Notes: generated from the sequence alone by a model not told the origin. Shown: positions 1 to 11,924, numbered from the stretch's first letter. The stretch is DNA of 63,299 nucleotides from Amphimedon queenslandica (GCF_000090795.2 NW_003546293.1:5022-68320), one strand, 5' to 3'. A program made the numbers and translations.

Positions 1-348
1 TGACTCTTAATGAGCCTAAAGTTAAAACTATAATGCCTTCTCCTGGTCAATTAGCAAAATAAAGATTGTACTCCACTTCACTTCTCTCTTTTCTGTATAA
101 AATTAATGCATTCCAGCTATGTTAATAATCAAATGAGCCTACTCTTTCTTTCCGCTGCTAGTATAGATTCCATTAACATCAAATGTATCATAGTAACAAT
201 AGTAACTGAGTATAGAGTAATTAGGTGATTGATTAAATTTCATGGTGACGCTAAAGTATAACATGTAACTATTACGAAAATGCCAAAGATTCACAGTTTC
301 AGACAACTCTCTCACATGCAGTTTACAATATCATATAATAAGTTTTAC
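1..348. other. 3' flank of the RILP-like gene
   Basis: AT-rich non-coding sequence downstream of the RILP-like stop codon. I see no conserved ORF or RNA gene. A plus-strand AATAAA near 58-63 could belong to a gene lying to the left of the window. Confidence 0.4.
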
Positions 349-2711
349 TTATAAAGATGTCGACAGTTCAATTGATGGAATTGGTTTATCTTCTTGAGTT
401 TCAGACGATGTCTCGTAACTCTCCTCTCTTTCTTTCCCTCCTGATGAAGAGAGTTGTTCTCCACTGTGATCTAAGTTGCTCATCTTGCTATTGATACTGT
501 GGGAGCTCCTAGAACTGTGCATGGTTGGTAGAGTTTGATAACTCTTGCTGGTTGCTGGAGAAAGATGGTTTGGTGATACATCAAGTATTATCATAGAATC
601 GACAAGTCTGTGAATGATCAGTAACAATAGTGACATGCATGATAGTAGTTATTATCCGTTTACCTTTCAGTAATACTAATTGGTGTGATAGTCCTTGATC
701 TCCTTATTGTAGGTGTCCCTGCTGGTGAGTGACCTCTTGAATTTCTTGGCGTAACAACCTCATATTGTTCTAATCTCCTGTATAGGTAAGCAAAACAGTT
801 TATGATAACTGTTATGTTATATTCATTGCCTCATTGCACTCCATAAATGTAAATGGTGTGACAATCATTGACAGCTTTACATTTCTCTATCTTATCTCTA
901 CTCTCACTTTGTTAGTGTTGATATTTCATCTTGCAAGTTTGATACTTTCTCTTTCAGTTCGTTTCTGTCCTGCAGGATCATCATTAAGTCTTTCTTGTAG
1001 AATTTCGGAGCAGATGAATCTCCTCTATCATCGAATGAGCAATCACCGTTATTGTGTTGTACCAATGTGCCACGAGCCTTCAAAAAGTAATGTAAGGATC
1101 TTGATGATTTTATTTAAACTTACAACTGTGGCAAGGGTTATGGCTTTAACTTCCGTCACGACTTCACTCCTTTCCATTAAGGCAATCTTCTCATCATTTA
1201 ATTTCTGAAAAATATATAATCATATACTGCCTTTTGTTAGTGGCTTACAAGTTACATCATAGACATTACAGGTTAAAAAGTTATTGTGTAACAAGATTTT
1301 TATTACATAAAAGGGTTACATAGTTTCGCTTACATCAATCATTTGCTGTGCACTGCCTAGCTGTTTCTTTAGTGTTATGATCTCTTGTTCCATGTGAGCC
1401 ACTCTCTGCTTGACTCTCCTCTGCTCTAGTGAATGAGATTCCTTTAACTCAGTCACTTTCTTCTTTTCGTGTCCCAATTCTTTATTCAACTGAAAATATA
1501 GAAGGAATGATAAGGAGTAGCTGGTGTGAATTGCTGAATGTTAATGATTATCTCATAGCTATTACTTCAATTGTGATTAGTTAAACGTTAATACTGACAG
1601 ATATCTCAAGGGAAAAGTCTGTTTGGGAAAGTGTATGTATATGCATGAATATCTCTTGTTCACAAGCTCAAAAAGGAAAAGGAAATATGTTGGCCATCAA
1701 TCAACTACAGCGTGGACTATGGTACTAACAAGCCACAAACAAGCAAATCCTGTTGCTCATTGATTTGCATGCAGTGCCCATAATATGACATGCAACTAAG
1801 ATAGAATCTGCATGTGTACAACGTTACTTGAGTGATGATGAATCCCTTGTCTCTCAATTTACTACTTGAACTAGAGCTCCCTTTTAATTTCTTTGCTTCA
1901 CGTCTGTCAAGGGATTTTGATCGAGCTACATAATCTGACTGAATTGTGTCTGCTGTGCTGTTGCTAACATTGCTATGGCCATCATCTCCTTCATCTTTCT
2001 CCAAAGGTACTGTTGCTAAAATTAAAAAACAATAATATTATTAATGTAATTGTACAAATAAATTCAATAGCTCCAAAACAGGGTATTAACAATGCTCTGT
2101 GTTTTTTCAACCCTACTATAGCTTAACACAAACATTTCATAGTTTATACAATGACTCTATGAGATGGGGATTAGCTATGCTTTCAAAATCTTACAATTAT
2201 ATTTCTGTCTCCTTAAAGCAAGAGCCCTATCCTGCTCAATCAGCTCCAGCCTTTGCTGGTAGCTTGCATTCTGTGATTCCAGCTCAGAGACACGCAGGCC
2301 AAGTGTGTCCCGCTGTCTTCCTCTTTCTTCAGCAACACACTGCATTCCCTGGATAAGCAGAACTAACTAATAGCTACTAAAATAAAGATTTACTTTTAAT
2401 TCTTGCTCCAAAGCATTGCGTCTGGATTTTTCACGAGCCAGCTCATCAGCTTTGAGCATTAGCCTGTAGTTTGCGCTCCTTAGCTCTTCTGCCTCCTCCA
2501 CGTACGTCTCCAGCCACTCTAAAGCTCTCACGACCCTCTCTATTATCCCTTTCAGTGTCTCATCGCTTTGGGACGAGCTTGCTCGCTGTATATCTTGAGC
2601 TATGCTCTTTCCAAGGTCATAGACATCAGCTAAAGTTAGCCTCAGTGGCTTTCTATAGCTACCAGGCCTGCTGGCTTGTTGCATGTTGTCCTTCTCTTCT
2701 GGTGAAGCCAT
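349..2711 (-). CDS. RILPL: RILP-like Rab effector with RH1 and RH2 domains
   Basis: Eight exons, 5' to 3': 2711-2394, 2348-2195, 2015-1828, 1489-1334, 1204-1124, 1077-908, 777-664, 607-349. They join into 479 codons plus stop, all in phase. The N-terminus holds an RH1-like helix (about residues 22-85; LTLADVYDLGKSIAQDIQ), known in RILP/RILPL and JIP3/4 proteins to bind motor or lysosomal partners. A long, charged coiled coil follows. Near residues 323-356 lies an RH2 segment (APKFYKKDLMMILQDRNELK), the part that binds Rab GTPases in this family. The tail is Ser/Thr-rich (HSPAGTPTIRRSRTITP). By homology it would be a cytosolic adaptor linking Rab-marked lysosomes or cilia to motors. The ATG lies just inside a GC-rich promoter. 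It is about as long as human RILP/RILPL1, but I cannot choose among the paralogues. Confidence 0.85.
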
Positions 2712-2915
2712 TTGGAGAAATCTTGACTCTTTGTAGAAGCAAAATGGAGGAGTGGCTCACGTTGTGGGTGGGGCTAAACGCCCCAAAAATTGCGCACGCG
2801 CAGTAGCCAAAACTAATTCCCGCGTCATGAAAAGGATTTGAAAAGAGACTGCTTTATTAATTTAATTTAAAAGCATTATAGATGAATGTAGTAAACAGCT
2901 AATTATTAACAGTTA
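2712..2915 (-). promoter_or_regulatory. Promoter region of the RILP-like gene with an NRF1-type site
   Basis: The short gap between the TMED2 stop and the RILP-like start holds TGCGCACGCGCA at 2791-2802. This fits the palindromic NRF1 consensus YGCGCAYGCGCR. A GTGGGGC box lies beside it. This is typical of a TATA-less housekeeping promoter. Function is inferred only from the motif. Confidence 0.45.
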
Positions 2916-3127
2916 TTAAATGACCCTCCTAACTTCAAAGAATCTCTTGAGATAGTAAATCTGACCAAATGCCATAGCGATGAGCAAGAATGACTCAAAT
3001 ACAGCCCACCATACGACACGTGAGTTTGTGTTATCATTTACTGAATGAAGGGGAGAGAGAGGAGAGAAAAGAGAACAAAGAAAAATGAAACAGAGAAAGT
3101 AAAGCTTCATCATTATTATAAATATGT

Positions 3128-3167
<40 letters not shown>

Positions 3168-3835
3168 AGGAAGACAGACTCACTCATTCTGTGTATTCTT
3201 TCTCTGACTTCCATGTAGTCCTGCTCGTGTTTAACTCCGGCCAAACCTGTCGATAGTTCACTGATCATCTCAGCTAGTCTGCCATGCTCTGAGCAAGACA
3301 GAGAAAGGAGAGAGAGAGAGAGGAAATATATTAATTTCATCTTCTTCAATTTAAATTTTAGCAATTACAAAGTCAAACTGTAAAGCCAAAACCTCCCATT
3401 AAAATTATCACATACCATCGTTTTGATCGTGTTCCTTTGGTGCATCGCCCACGTCCATGCTAAACATGACGACTTTGGGTGTCATGGAGGACATCTTGTT
3501 ACTAAAGCAGTATCTGTATGTACCATCAACGTGTGCAGCAAACGTGTACTTCCCATTCGACTCACGCTCCCCTGAATAAATAACTCTTTCATCTGGACCT
3601 ATAATCTATGTGTGTATGTATGTAATGGATTAGAGGATCACGTGATCCAGGATACCTCTACATCAATGTCCAAAAATCCTCCTTCTACCACTTCAAAGGT
3701 GAGGCTCATTTTCATTCCATTGCTGACTTTGTCAAAGAAACATTCCACGGCGTGTGCGTCCACGTTGACAAAATAAGCTTGACTTGAAGGAAAGAGGAGG
3801 AGGGAGAGGAGAACTGAGAATAAAAGAGTCGCCAT
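2916..3835 (-). CDS. TMED2: p24 family cargo receptor TMED2
   Basis: Four exons (3835-3656, 3605-3416, 3288-3184, 3040-2916) encode 199 residues, against 201 in human TMED2. A signal peptide (residues 1-20, ending SSQA) is followed by a GOLD domain with its two cysteines, a luminal coiled coil ([16 protein letters not shown]), and the [10 protein letters not shown] motif before one transmembrane helix. The short cytosolic tail is [13 protein letters not shown]. Its FF pair binds COPII and its basic residues bind COPI, so the protein cycles between ER and Golgi as a p24 hetero-oligomer. Only 81 bp separate its start codon from that of NLE1 on the other strand. A perfect palindrome, GGATCACGTGATCC, lies in the 50-nt first intron. 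Identification is secure. Confidence 0.96.
3122..3162. repeat. (AG)n microsatellite in TMED2 intron 3
   Basis: Uninterrupted GA/CT dinucleotide run inside the TMED2 intron at 3041-3183. On the transcript strand it reads CT, so it may act as part of a polypyrimidine tract. Confidence 0.9.
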
Positions 3836-3916
3836 TGTTTTTTGTGGGTTAATTACTAATAATTATTGAAGGCGTGGCTTACAAATTGAGCCCCGCCCCT
3901 CACACGTGCACCCACA
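3836..3916. promoter_or_regulatory. Bidirectional TMED2/NLE1 promoter
   Basis: 81 bp separate the two divergent start codons, so both 5' UTRs and the shared promoter must fit here or overlap. It holds a GC box (CCCCGCCCC, 3891-3899), an E-box CACGTG (3903-3908) and an AT-rich stretch nearer TMED2. The shared promoter follows from the spacing; the motifs are visible in the sequence. Confidence 0.6.
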
Positions 3917-4423
3917 ATGGAAGGAAAGAGAGTTTTGGCTCAGTTTAAAAGTGAAGAAGGAGCTTTGGCTGGTCCCCCGTTTGACCTACCAGTCGACACA
4001 AACCGGGACTCCCTCCACATTCTCTGCAATAGCCTACTGGAAAATGTAAAATTATTTTTTAATGAATTTAATTTATTTTTTATTTGATATTTTAGGAGGA
4101 AGACATGCCTTACGAGTTTTATGTCCACGACGTTGAGGTTGAAGGGACAGTGTCTGATACCTTGGATAAATTGGGAGGGAAAGTGACAAGCGAGAGGTTA
4201 CTGGAGATTGTTTATCGTCCCCAGGCACTGTTCAGGGTCAGAGCTGTCAGCAGGTGCACTAGCAGCATGCCTGGTAGGTAGAAAGTAGAATTTATTTTCA
4301 TGATACCAGTAACGGGCATATCTTCACATTATTTTAATCTCATTCATAATAGGACACACAGAAGCAGTGATAAGTGTACAATTTAGCCCAAATGGAAGGT
4401 GCTACTTAAATCAAATATTATCA

Positions 4424-4492
<69 letters not shown>

Positions 4493-5888
4493 GACATTTA
4501 GCAAGTGGTTCAGGTGACACTACTGTTAGATTTTGGGACGTTACAACAGAAACTCCGCTCTACACTTGCTCCGCCCATAAACACTGGATACTGTTCATAT
4601 CTTGGTCACCTGACGGAATGAAACTGGCATCTGGTTGTAAGAAAGGACAAGTATGCTCTGAAAGAAGGAGAGGGAGAGATTTTGAGCTAATTCTTGCTGT
4701 AACTTTAAAAATTGACGTCGGAATGAGCTCAAACTTTCTACAGAGCATAAGGGCATCAATATGTATTAGAAAATATCATAAAATTTGGGGGTGATTTCGG
4801 AGCCATTTTTTGCAAAAAACTATGGGCTATAGCCTTGGGTATTTTTCAGAATTTTGGCGTTTTCTTAAAATGGCCGTAACTTGAAAAATTGAAGTCGGAA
4901 TGAGCTCAAACTTTCTACACAGCATTAGGGCATCAATATGTATTAGAAAATATAATAAAAATTTGGGATGATTTCGGAGCCGTTTTTTGCAAAAAAAAAC
5001 CATGGGCTATAGCCTTGAGTATTTTTCAGAATTTTTCGTTTTCTTAAAATGGCCGTAACTTGAAAAATTGACGTCGGAATGAACTCAAACTTTCTACAGA
5101 GCATAAGGGCATCAATATGTATTAGAAAATATAATAAAAATTTGGGGTGATTTTGGAGCCATTTTTTGCAAAAAACCATGGGCTATAGCCTTGGGTATTT
5201 TTCAGATTTTGGCGTTTTCTTAAAATGGCTGTAACTTGAAAAATTAAAATCAGAATCAGCTCAAACTTTCTACACAGCATAAGGGCATCAATATGTAATA
5301 GAAAATGTAATAAAAATTTGGGGCGATTTCGGAGCCATTTTTTGGAAAAAACCATGGGCTATAATAGCATTTGCATTGTTTGTTAGGTTTGTGTGTGGGA
5401 CCCTGACAATGGGAAGCAAATTGGTCGCACAATGACTGGTCATCGACAATGGATCACTTGTTTATCATGGCAGCCACTTCACAGGTAAACTTCTATAATG
5501 TATGAAATCTTAATTACTTTTTGTTGCTTTAGTGATCCTTCTTGTCGTCATTTAGCAAGTGCTTCAAAAGTAAGTATTTATTATTATTATTATTAATTTT
5601 ATTTATATTCTTTATTATTAGGACTCCACTATTAGATTATGGGATGTTGTTCTCGGTAATACTCTCCTCATACTAAGTGGCCACTCCCAGTGTGTGACGG
5701 GCATTAAATGGGGTGGAGAAGGACTCTTGTACTCTTCATCTCAAGACAGAACCATTAAAGTTTGGAGAGCAGATGTGAGAATATAATATTGAATGTACAA
5801 CATCAGTCCTCTTTTAACACACCTTTTCTTTAGCTTTTTAAAAACCTCTGTCTTCTCTCTCTTTCTCTCTCTCTCTCTCTTTCTCCCT

Positions 5889-5919
<31 letters not shown>

Positions 5920-7911
5920 CTTCCCATTCATCAATCCTTCTCCTCTACATGTACATATACACCTGATATCATCATGTATAATTAGAATATAGCCCATAGG
6001 TCACACACTCATGGTCAGTGACTCAAAGAAATACCCAGACAGTTCTCTCATTCTCCTAGACATGACATCAAATGCTTGTCACACAATTGAAGCTCAATGA
6101 CACACAACCTATAACTGCATTTGTTTGATATCTTGGGAATTTACTATGCATACATGTACATGTAATGTTTCTGGTATTTATGATGTATACATGTACACAA
6201 TGTACAGCTATGCATAGACTACAATCACTATGTAGACTTTATTGCATCATCTGATTATAAATGCATAGTAATGTACATCTACATTGTACTCTTAAGGTGA
6301 GTTTACAATATTACGATAGGCTTGATGTTATGTTGATGCTGGAATAGGACTTGGTTCTATTTTAGCGGAAAGCATGCATCAAAGGGTCAAATCGCCCACG
6401 CTTTTGATTAAAATTGACGGTTCACTGGCCTAATGTCATATTGTAAATCTGCTTTTAGTGTATATGTACATTACTTAATGTATATGTACATTACTTAATG
6501 TACATGTACATGTGTATTTTTCATAGGGTGTCCTGTGTAGGTCATTAGAGGGTCATGGTCACTGGGTCAATACAATGTGTTTGAACACAGACTATGTACT
6601 AAGGACTGGTGCTTTTGAACCATCTCAATCATTAACTGCTACTATCAGCTCTTATACTAGTAAGAATGGAGGATTTAACAACTGTCATTTTATTTAAACC
6701 ATTTTTTTTCATTGCAGAAGAGGAGATAGGCAGATTAGCTCAAGAGAGGTACCTAAAAGTTAAAGTGAGTTTCATTTTCTCATTAATACATTATTGTGAT
6801 GTGAATTCAAGGGAGACCAGCCGGAGAGATTAGTGTCAGGCTCAGACGACTTCACTTTGTTTTTATGGCAACCTAGCGTTAGTAAAAAGCATCTAGCCCG
6901 CATGACAGGTTAGCAAATAAATAACGAAGTCCATCTCTCACTCACTCTCCCCCTCCTTCTCTTTCTCTTCTCATAAAGGTCATCAGCAGTTGATAAATGA
7001 TGTTAAGTTTTCTCCTGACAGTCGATTCATTGCCAGTGCTTCGTTTGACAAATCTGTTAAACTATGGGACGGAAAGACGGGAAAGTAAAAGACGGAGATA
7101 TTGAGAGACTTTAAATTATTATTATTAGGTTTTTAGCTAGTTTAAGGGGTCATGTGGGCCCCGTCTATCAAATCTCGTGGTCAGCTGACAGCAGGTTAAT
7201 CTGTAGTGGTAGCTCTGACAGTACGCTAAAGGTCAATGTCACAAATAAATAAAGATATTATAATTAATGATTATCAATAATATTTTATTTATTGTGCATC
7301 ATGAAGGTCTGGAATGTAAAGACTAAGAAATTATTAATGGATTTACCAGGACACTCTGATGAGGCAAGCACATGTGGACATACATTTTTTTAAAATGTCT
7401 CTTTTATTTCTCTCTCTCCTTGTAGGTTTTTTCTGTTGATTGGTCACCAGATGGTGAGAGAGTGGCTAGTGGTGGGCGAGACAGAGTGTTGAAAATGTAA
7501 GTAAACACTTTTAGTATTACTAGCAATTCTTTAGCATTTAAAAAATCATATTTTAAGCATATGCTTAAAATATGATTTAAAAAAAATATTATATTATCAG
7601 TTAGCTTCAAAGTTGTACTTCTTGACTGCTAAATTTCCTAATAAAATAGACATCATAGACCATAGACATTAGCACTTTATTTCAGTGTGTCTCACTTTGT
7701 TAAAAGAGTGACCACTGATGTAGAATGAGGAGAAACAGCAATAATTATTATATCATCATTACCATAAGCTATTTTAAGAGCTGTAGATACTCCTAACATT
7801 TCTAAGTATTCACACTACTATGGTACAACCACAATCATAAGGAAATGATTAAAGACTATAATTTTCTGTTAAAATTGTTTTTTTTCTTATTTTTGTAGTT
7901 GGAGAAGATAG
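3917..7911 (+). CDS. NLE1: Notchless homologue NLE1, WD40 ribosome-biogenesis factor
   Basis: Fifteen exons: 3917-4045, 4096-4273, 4353-4398, 4494-4650, 5387-5484, 5533-5569, 5622-5774, 6527-6659, 6718-6764, 6812-6908, 6979-7084, 7129-7231, 7307-7363, 7426-7496, 7899-7911. They give 474 codons plus stop (human NLE1 is 485). Residues 5-80 form the NLE ubiquitin-like domain that the Midas domain of MDN1 grips to remove NLE1 from pre-60S particles. Eight WD40 blades follow (for example GHTEAVISVQFSPNGRHLAS and GHSDEVFSVDWSPDGERVAS), and the protein ends in KIWRR. It acts in nucleolar 60S maturation. The intron after exon 13 has a GC donor (GAG|gcaagc). Intron 3 is nearly pure ATT repeat and intron 4 holds a satellite array. 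Identification is secure. Confidence 0.97.
4425..4492. repeat. (ATT)n microsatellite filling NLE1 intron 3
   Basis: About 22 tandem ATT units make up most of a 95-nt intron and run into its 3' splice site (attattattag|ACA), so the repeat takes the place of the usual polypyrimidine tract. Confidence 0.95.
4676..5372 (+). repeat. ~178-bp intronic satellite, array 1 (NLE1 intron 4)
   Basis: Four head-to-tail copies of a roughly 178-bp unit; the GGGCTATAG landmark recurs near 4822, 5003, 5179 and 5356. The core is AAACTTTCTACACAGCATAA (here with a G variant), followed by a GGGCATCAATATGT block, an A-rich stretch and CCATGGGCTATAG. It produces short chance ORFs on the minus strand. The same family recurs in four other genes in the window. 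Here it is in sense orientation to its host. Confidence 0.95.
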
Positions 7912-8039
7912 ACTTCAATATATTCTTTTAATCAGTGAACTATGGTTCAAGTAATGTAATTGTATATAAAATATATAATAGCTATTAAAATCCTAAATCA
8001 TTCAGTCATTACATGCGTCCTCTAAGCCACGCCCCTTAG

Positions 8040-8624
8040 TTACCAAGCCCCTCCCCTTAGTTGCACTGTCTTTTCTATAAATTCCTTATGACTCGCGTAT
8101 AGTTCCATTTGTGATGTTGCCTGTGTCCATGCCACAGCTCCAGCGTCATCTCCTGCTTCCAGTTTGATGCTATCAAAAGCAGTACCTATGAGCAAGAATG
8201 GATAATTATTCTTTACTATGAATAAGTACAATATCAGCTTATGGTCATCTCGATTTTGAAGGGAGTACCCAAAGTGCGATTGTTGAATTAATTTATTTAT
8301 TTGTAACAGCTGAATAAATAATTATTAATACAACAATTCACTGCCCCTTCTCTGGTCTGTCACTCCCTCTCTGTCTGCTCCTCACACCACAGAATTCATT
8401 ATTAACATCGACTCTGGACAGCATGAAGTAAGCAAACATGTACAGTTATAGAGTATGTTCACACAAAAGAGTGTAACTGTGTTGGAACACATTTCTATTA
8501 ATCTGTACATATAACGTCTCGTTATCATAAAAACAAGCAAATACCATTGACATTATTAGTATAGAATTTGGAATTGGTGAAATTAATCAATTAGTATGTA
8601 AGTTAGTATTAGTATGTAAGTTAG

Positions 8625-8656
<32 letters not shown>

Positions 8657-8659
8657 TTA

Positions 8660-8703
<44 letters not shown>

Positions 8704-11601
8704 TATTATTATTATTATTATATTATTATTATTATTATTTGCGTACATGTGAAGACAAATTTGGCTTTTATTATTGTAATTCTTGGCATCCTGTTTACAA
8801 CATTAATCCTTTATATTTACAGCCACCATTACACAATGTATGTATATATACATGTACATCTTTTTCCTGTATGAAGTAACTTTGTGCTGCGTGCCATTTG
8901 TTGTACATGTATATACTGTACCTGCATCGTCGTGAAAATTGACAGCCACTGTCTCCATCCAAGCATTATCTGTGTTCCTTGGGTCATCCACATATCCAGC
9001 ATATATCTGGGAAGAGAGAATTGTTATTATTAAAAGTAAGCTACATTTAGCATCTGGGAAGAGAGAATATTATTATTAAAAGTAAGCTACATTTAGCATG
9101 TATCTGGTAAGAGAGAATATTATTATTAAGTAAGCTACATTTAGCATATATCTGGTAAGAGAGAATTATTATTATTAAGTAAGCTACATTTAGCATATAT
9201 CTGGTAAGAGAGAATTATTATTATTAAAAGTAAGCTACATTTAGCATGTATCTGGTAAGAGAGAATATTATTATTATTAAGTAAGCTACATTTAGCATAT
9301 ATCTGGGAAGAGAGAATTATTATTATTAAAAGTAAGCTACATTTAGCATATATCTGGTAAGAGAGAATTATTATTAGTAAAAGTAAGCTACATTTAGCAT
9401 GTATCTGGTAAGAGAGAATATTATTATTATTAAGTAAGCTACATTTAGCATATATCTGGTAAGAGAGAATTATTATTAGTAAAAGTAAGCTACATTTAGC
9501 ATGTATCTGGTAAGAGAGAATATTATTATTATTAAGTAAGCTACATTTAGCATATATCTGGGAAGAGAGAATTATTATTATTAAAAGTAAGCTACATTTA
9601 GCATATATCTGGTAAGAGAGAATTATTATTAGTAAAAGTAAGCTACATTTAGCATGTATCTGGTAAGAGAGAATATTATTATTATTAAGTAAGCTACATT
9701 TAGCATATATCTGGTAAGAGAGAATTATTATTAGTAAAAGTAAGCTACATTTAGCATGTATCTGGTAAGAGAGAATATTATTATTATTAAGTAAGCTACA
9801 TTTAGCATATATCTGGGAAGAGAGAATTATTATTATTAAAAGTAAGCTACATTTAGCATATATCTGGTAAGAGAGAATTATTATTAGTAAAAGTAAGCTA
9901 CATTTAGCATGTATCTGGTAAGAGAGAATATTATTATTATTAAGTAAGCTACATTTAGCATATATCTGGTAAGAGAGAATATTATTATTATTAAGTAAGC
10001 TACATTTAGCATATATCTGGTAAGAGAGAATATTATTATTATTAAGTAAGCTACATTTAGCATATATCTGGGAGAGAGAATATTATTATTAAAAGTAAGC
10101 TACATTTAGCATATATCTGGTAAGAGAGAATTATTATTAGTAAAAGTAAGCTACATTTAGCATATATCTGGGAAGAGAGAATTATTATTATTAAAAGTAA
10201 GCTACATTTAGCATCTGGGAAGAGAGAATATTATTATTAAAAGTAAGCTACATTTAGCATATATCTGGGAGAGAGAATATTATTATTAAAAGTAAGCTAC
10301 ATTTAGCATCTGGGAAGAGAGAATATTATTATTAAAAGTAAGCTACATTTACATGTCATTGTCTGATAATATGAGTATTTATTTATGAGTTATTATGTCA
10401 TTTCCCACGTCTCTCATTCTCTTTGTGATCACATGCATGGGTAGGCTCTGTTATTATAAAATGTTTGAAATAACAGTCTCCTTTTTTTCTCATTGTCTGA
10501 AAATTCTATGCCTTCTGCCTCCCCCCCTCCTCTCTCACTTTTGTCCCTGTTTTGAATAGCTCATTAATTAATCCTTCTAGCTCTTTCTTCCTTTCTTCGC
10601 TTGCTTCTAAGCTGTTCATGGCTTCTTCTCCAAACTCTTTTTTCAACGTGGCAGAGACTGTGTCGCCAGCTTCAACCATACCCTGAGAGACAAAAAGAAA
10701 GAATTAATTACACTCTACAAAGCTCTCTCTTTGTTCCTGACTATGAAAATTAATTCACAATTATTTCAACTAGTTTTAATTGGGCGACATTGATTTTGAA
10801 AAAAGGACACCTTGCGACCATTATTATATTATTTTCTCATTACCCCCGGTATTGCCCATTGTCCGTTGTCCTTGCGTTTAACGGCAACAAATAGGAGTAC
10901 TGGCTTTCCATCTTTCATTATCTTTTCTCCTTTGTCATTCCTCAACCACCTATATATACAGTGAGATACATTATGGTGGGCATTAATTAGAATTGTCTGT
11001 ACATATGGCTACCTTGTGACGATGGGGTCTGCTGCATGGTTGGGACCCCACTTTCCTAAAAGGCCACGCCCTGTCATTCCAGTCCTTCCCGCTGGATTCC
11101 TTAAGGGTTAAAATTAAAAAGTGCTGGTGTTATGGGGTTGGGATTACCTTGGACGACTGTTTATAATATCATAAGTTCCCATGTGACTAACACGATTTGT
11201 TTTACCATCAACTTCATTAAATCTGATAGGTGTGGCCAAGCTTTCGCCTTCTCTAAGAATATAATAATAAATTCACATGGGCCCTTTTAAAGTTTTTCTC
11301 AGTCATACTTTATATCAGGGTCAGCCCAAACTGGTCCTTTTTGTACAGCCGGTGCAGTGTATTCTACAGGCTTGTAGTCACCCCATTCCACGCTCCAATG
11401 CACCTTATCATCCGGTACCTCTAACCGGCTGGTCCCACCAGTAGCACCTGGATACTCTGACAGCCTTGCTTTAACGTGTAGAGAAGCCGCGGAGGACATT
11501 GCCTGAGTCCTTGTAGAGAGAAGTCTGAGCCCTAGCGAGAGCATGCATAGAATGCTGGCAGGCACGCCCAGAAGGATGAATACCATTTTTCCTCGAGCCA
11601 T
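8040..11601 (-). CDS. NUDT9: ADP-ribose pyrophosphatase NUDT9
   Basis: Seven exons: 11601-11309, 11252-11148, 11099-11013, 10949-10844, 10682-10539, 9006-8922, 8185-8040. They encode 321 residues; human NUDT9 has 350. The protein hydrolyses ADP-ribose to AMP and ribose 5-phosphate. The Nudix box is intact: the glycines of [20 protein letters not shown], then EE, with the REFGEE-type metal-binding glutamates present as KEFGEE. This resembles active NUDT9 rather than the degenerate NUDT9-H domain of TRPM2. Other family signatures are [42 protein letters not shown] and [12 protein letters not shown]. The N-terminus is hydrophobic (about residues 6-28), more like a signal anchor or atypical mitochondrial presequence. 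Intron 5 (10538-9007) holds a minisatellite that copies its own 3' splice site. Confidence 0.94.
8636..8741. repeat. (ATT)n microsatellite in NUDT9 intron 6
   Basis: About 100 bp of ATT trinucleotides with occasional TAT slips, inside the intron at 8186-8921. The rest of that intron is AT-rich with no ORF. Confidence 0.93.
9007..10352. repeat. 27-copy ~50-bp minisatellite carrying copies of the NUDT9 exon-6 splice acceptor
   Basis: I count 27 occurrences of GTAAGCTACATTTA. Each unit is about 50 bp: GTAAGCTACATTTAGCATAT, then ATCTGGKAAGAGAGAAT and an ATT stretch. On the transcript strand each unit reads cuyuuMCCAG|ATATATGCT, matching the real exon-6 acceptor at 9006/9007. A higher-order period of about 255 bp (five units) is visible: the ATCTGGGAAG variant recurs at about 9301, 9555 and 9811. 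Confidence 0.95.
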
Positions 11602-11924
11602 TCTTATAGTTTTCTTGCTCGTTAAATAAACTATAATTTTTATAGGCCTGACGTGTTGGTTTTAGTAATGCAACAGTAAATGAATTAACCTGTTTACCTC
11701 AAGCAACCCAAAAAGGCCTGCACTTTCTCTAGAGGATAACTCAAATTTAAAACCTTTTAACACTCTTCGATTCTAGCTCGCGGCAATTGGCGCGAATGAC
11801 AAGCTACCGCCCACGCACAGCTCGTGAATATTGTTAAGTGCTGGGCGTAGTAACTAGTAAAGGAGCAAGTTCATTTAAAAGGACATCTCTTTTCCCTATT
11901 CTTTATACTATATGTGAGAGCAAC
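11602..11924. promoter_or_regulatory. Divergent promoter region of NUDT9 and PX-SH3 gene 1
   Basis: 323 bp lie between the divergent start codons. A GC-richer island with GGCGCGAATG and CCGCCCACGC occurs around 11790-11815. No TATA box is placed consistently. The shared regulation is inferred from head-to-head layout. Confidence 0.4.

Noticed and set aside
834-1208. Plus-strand 124-residue ORF
   Set aside because: Antisense shadow of the RH2 exons of the RILP-like gene, which have matching splice sites and a recognised domain.
3606-3655. U12-type intron in TMED2 (donor gtatcc)
   Set aside because: The donor lacks the full GTATCCTT, and no TTCCTTAAC-like branch site lies before the acceptor.
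4560-5355. Small minus-strand proteins containing [19 protein letters not shown]
   Set aside because: They recur only because the 178-bp satellite repeats. Frames are short, broken between copies and absent from other arrays.
9007-10352. CRISPR-like array
   Set aside because: The regular repeats have no unique spacers. Units are contiguous and differ only by small changes, and the DNA is eukaryotic. It is a minisatellite.
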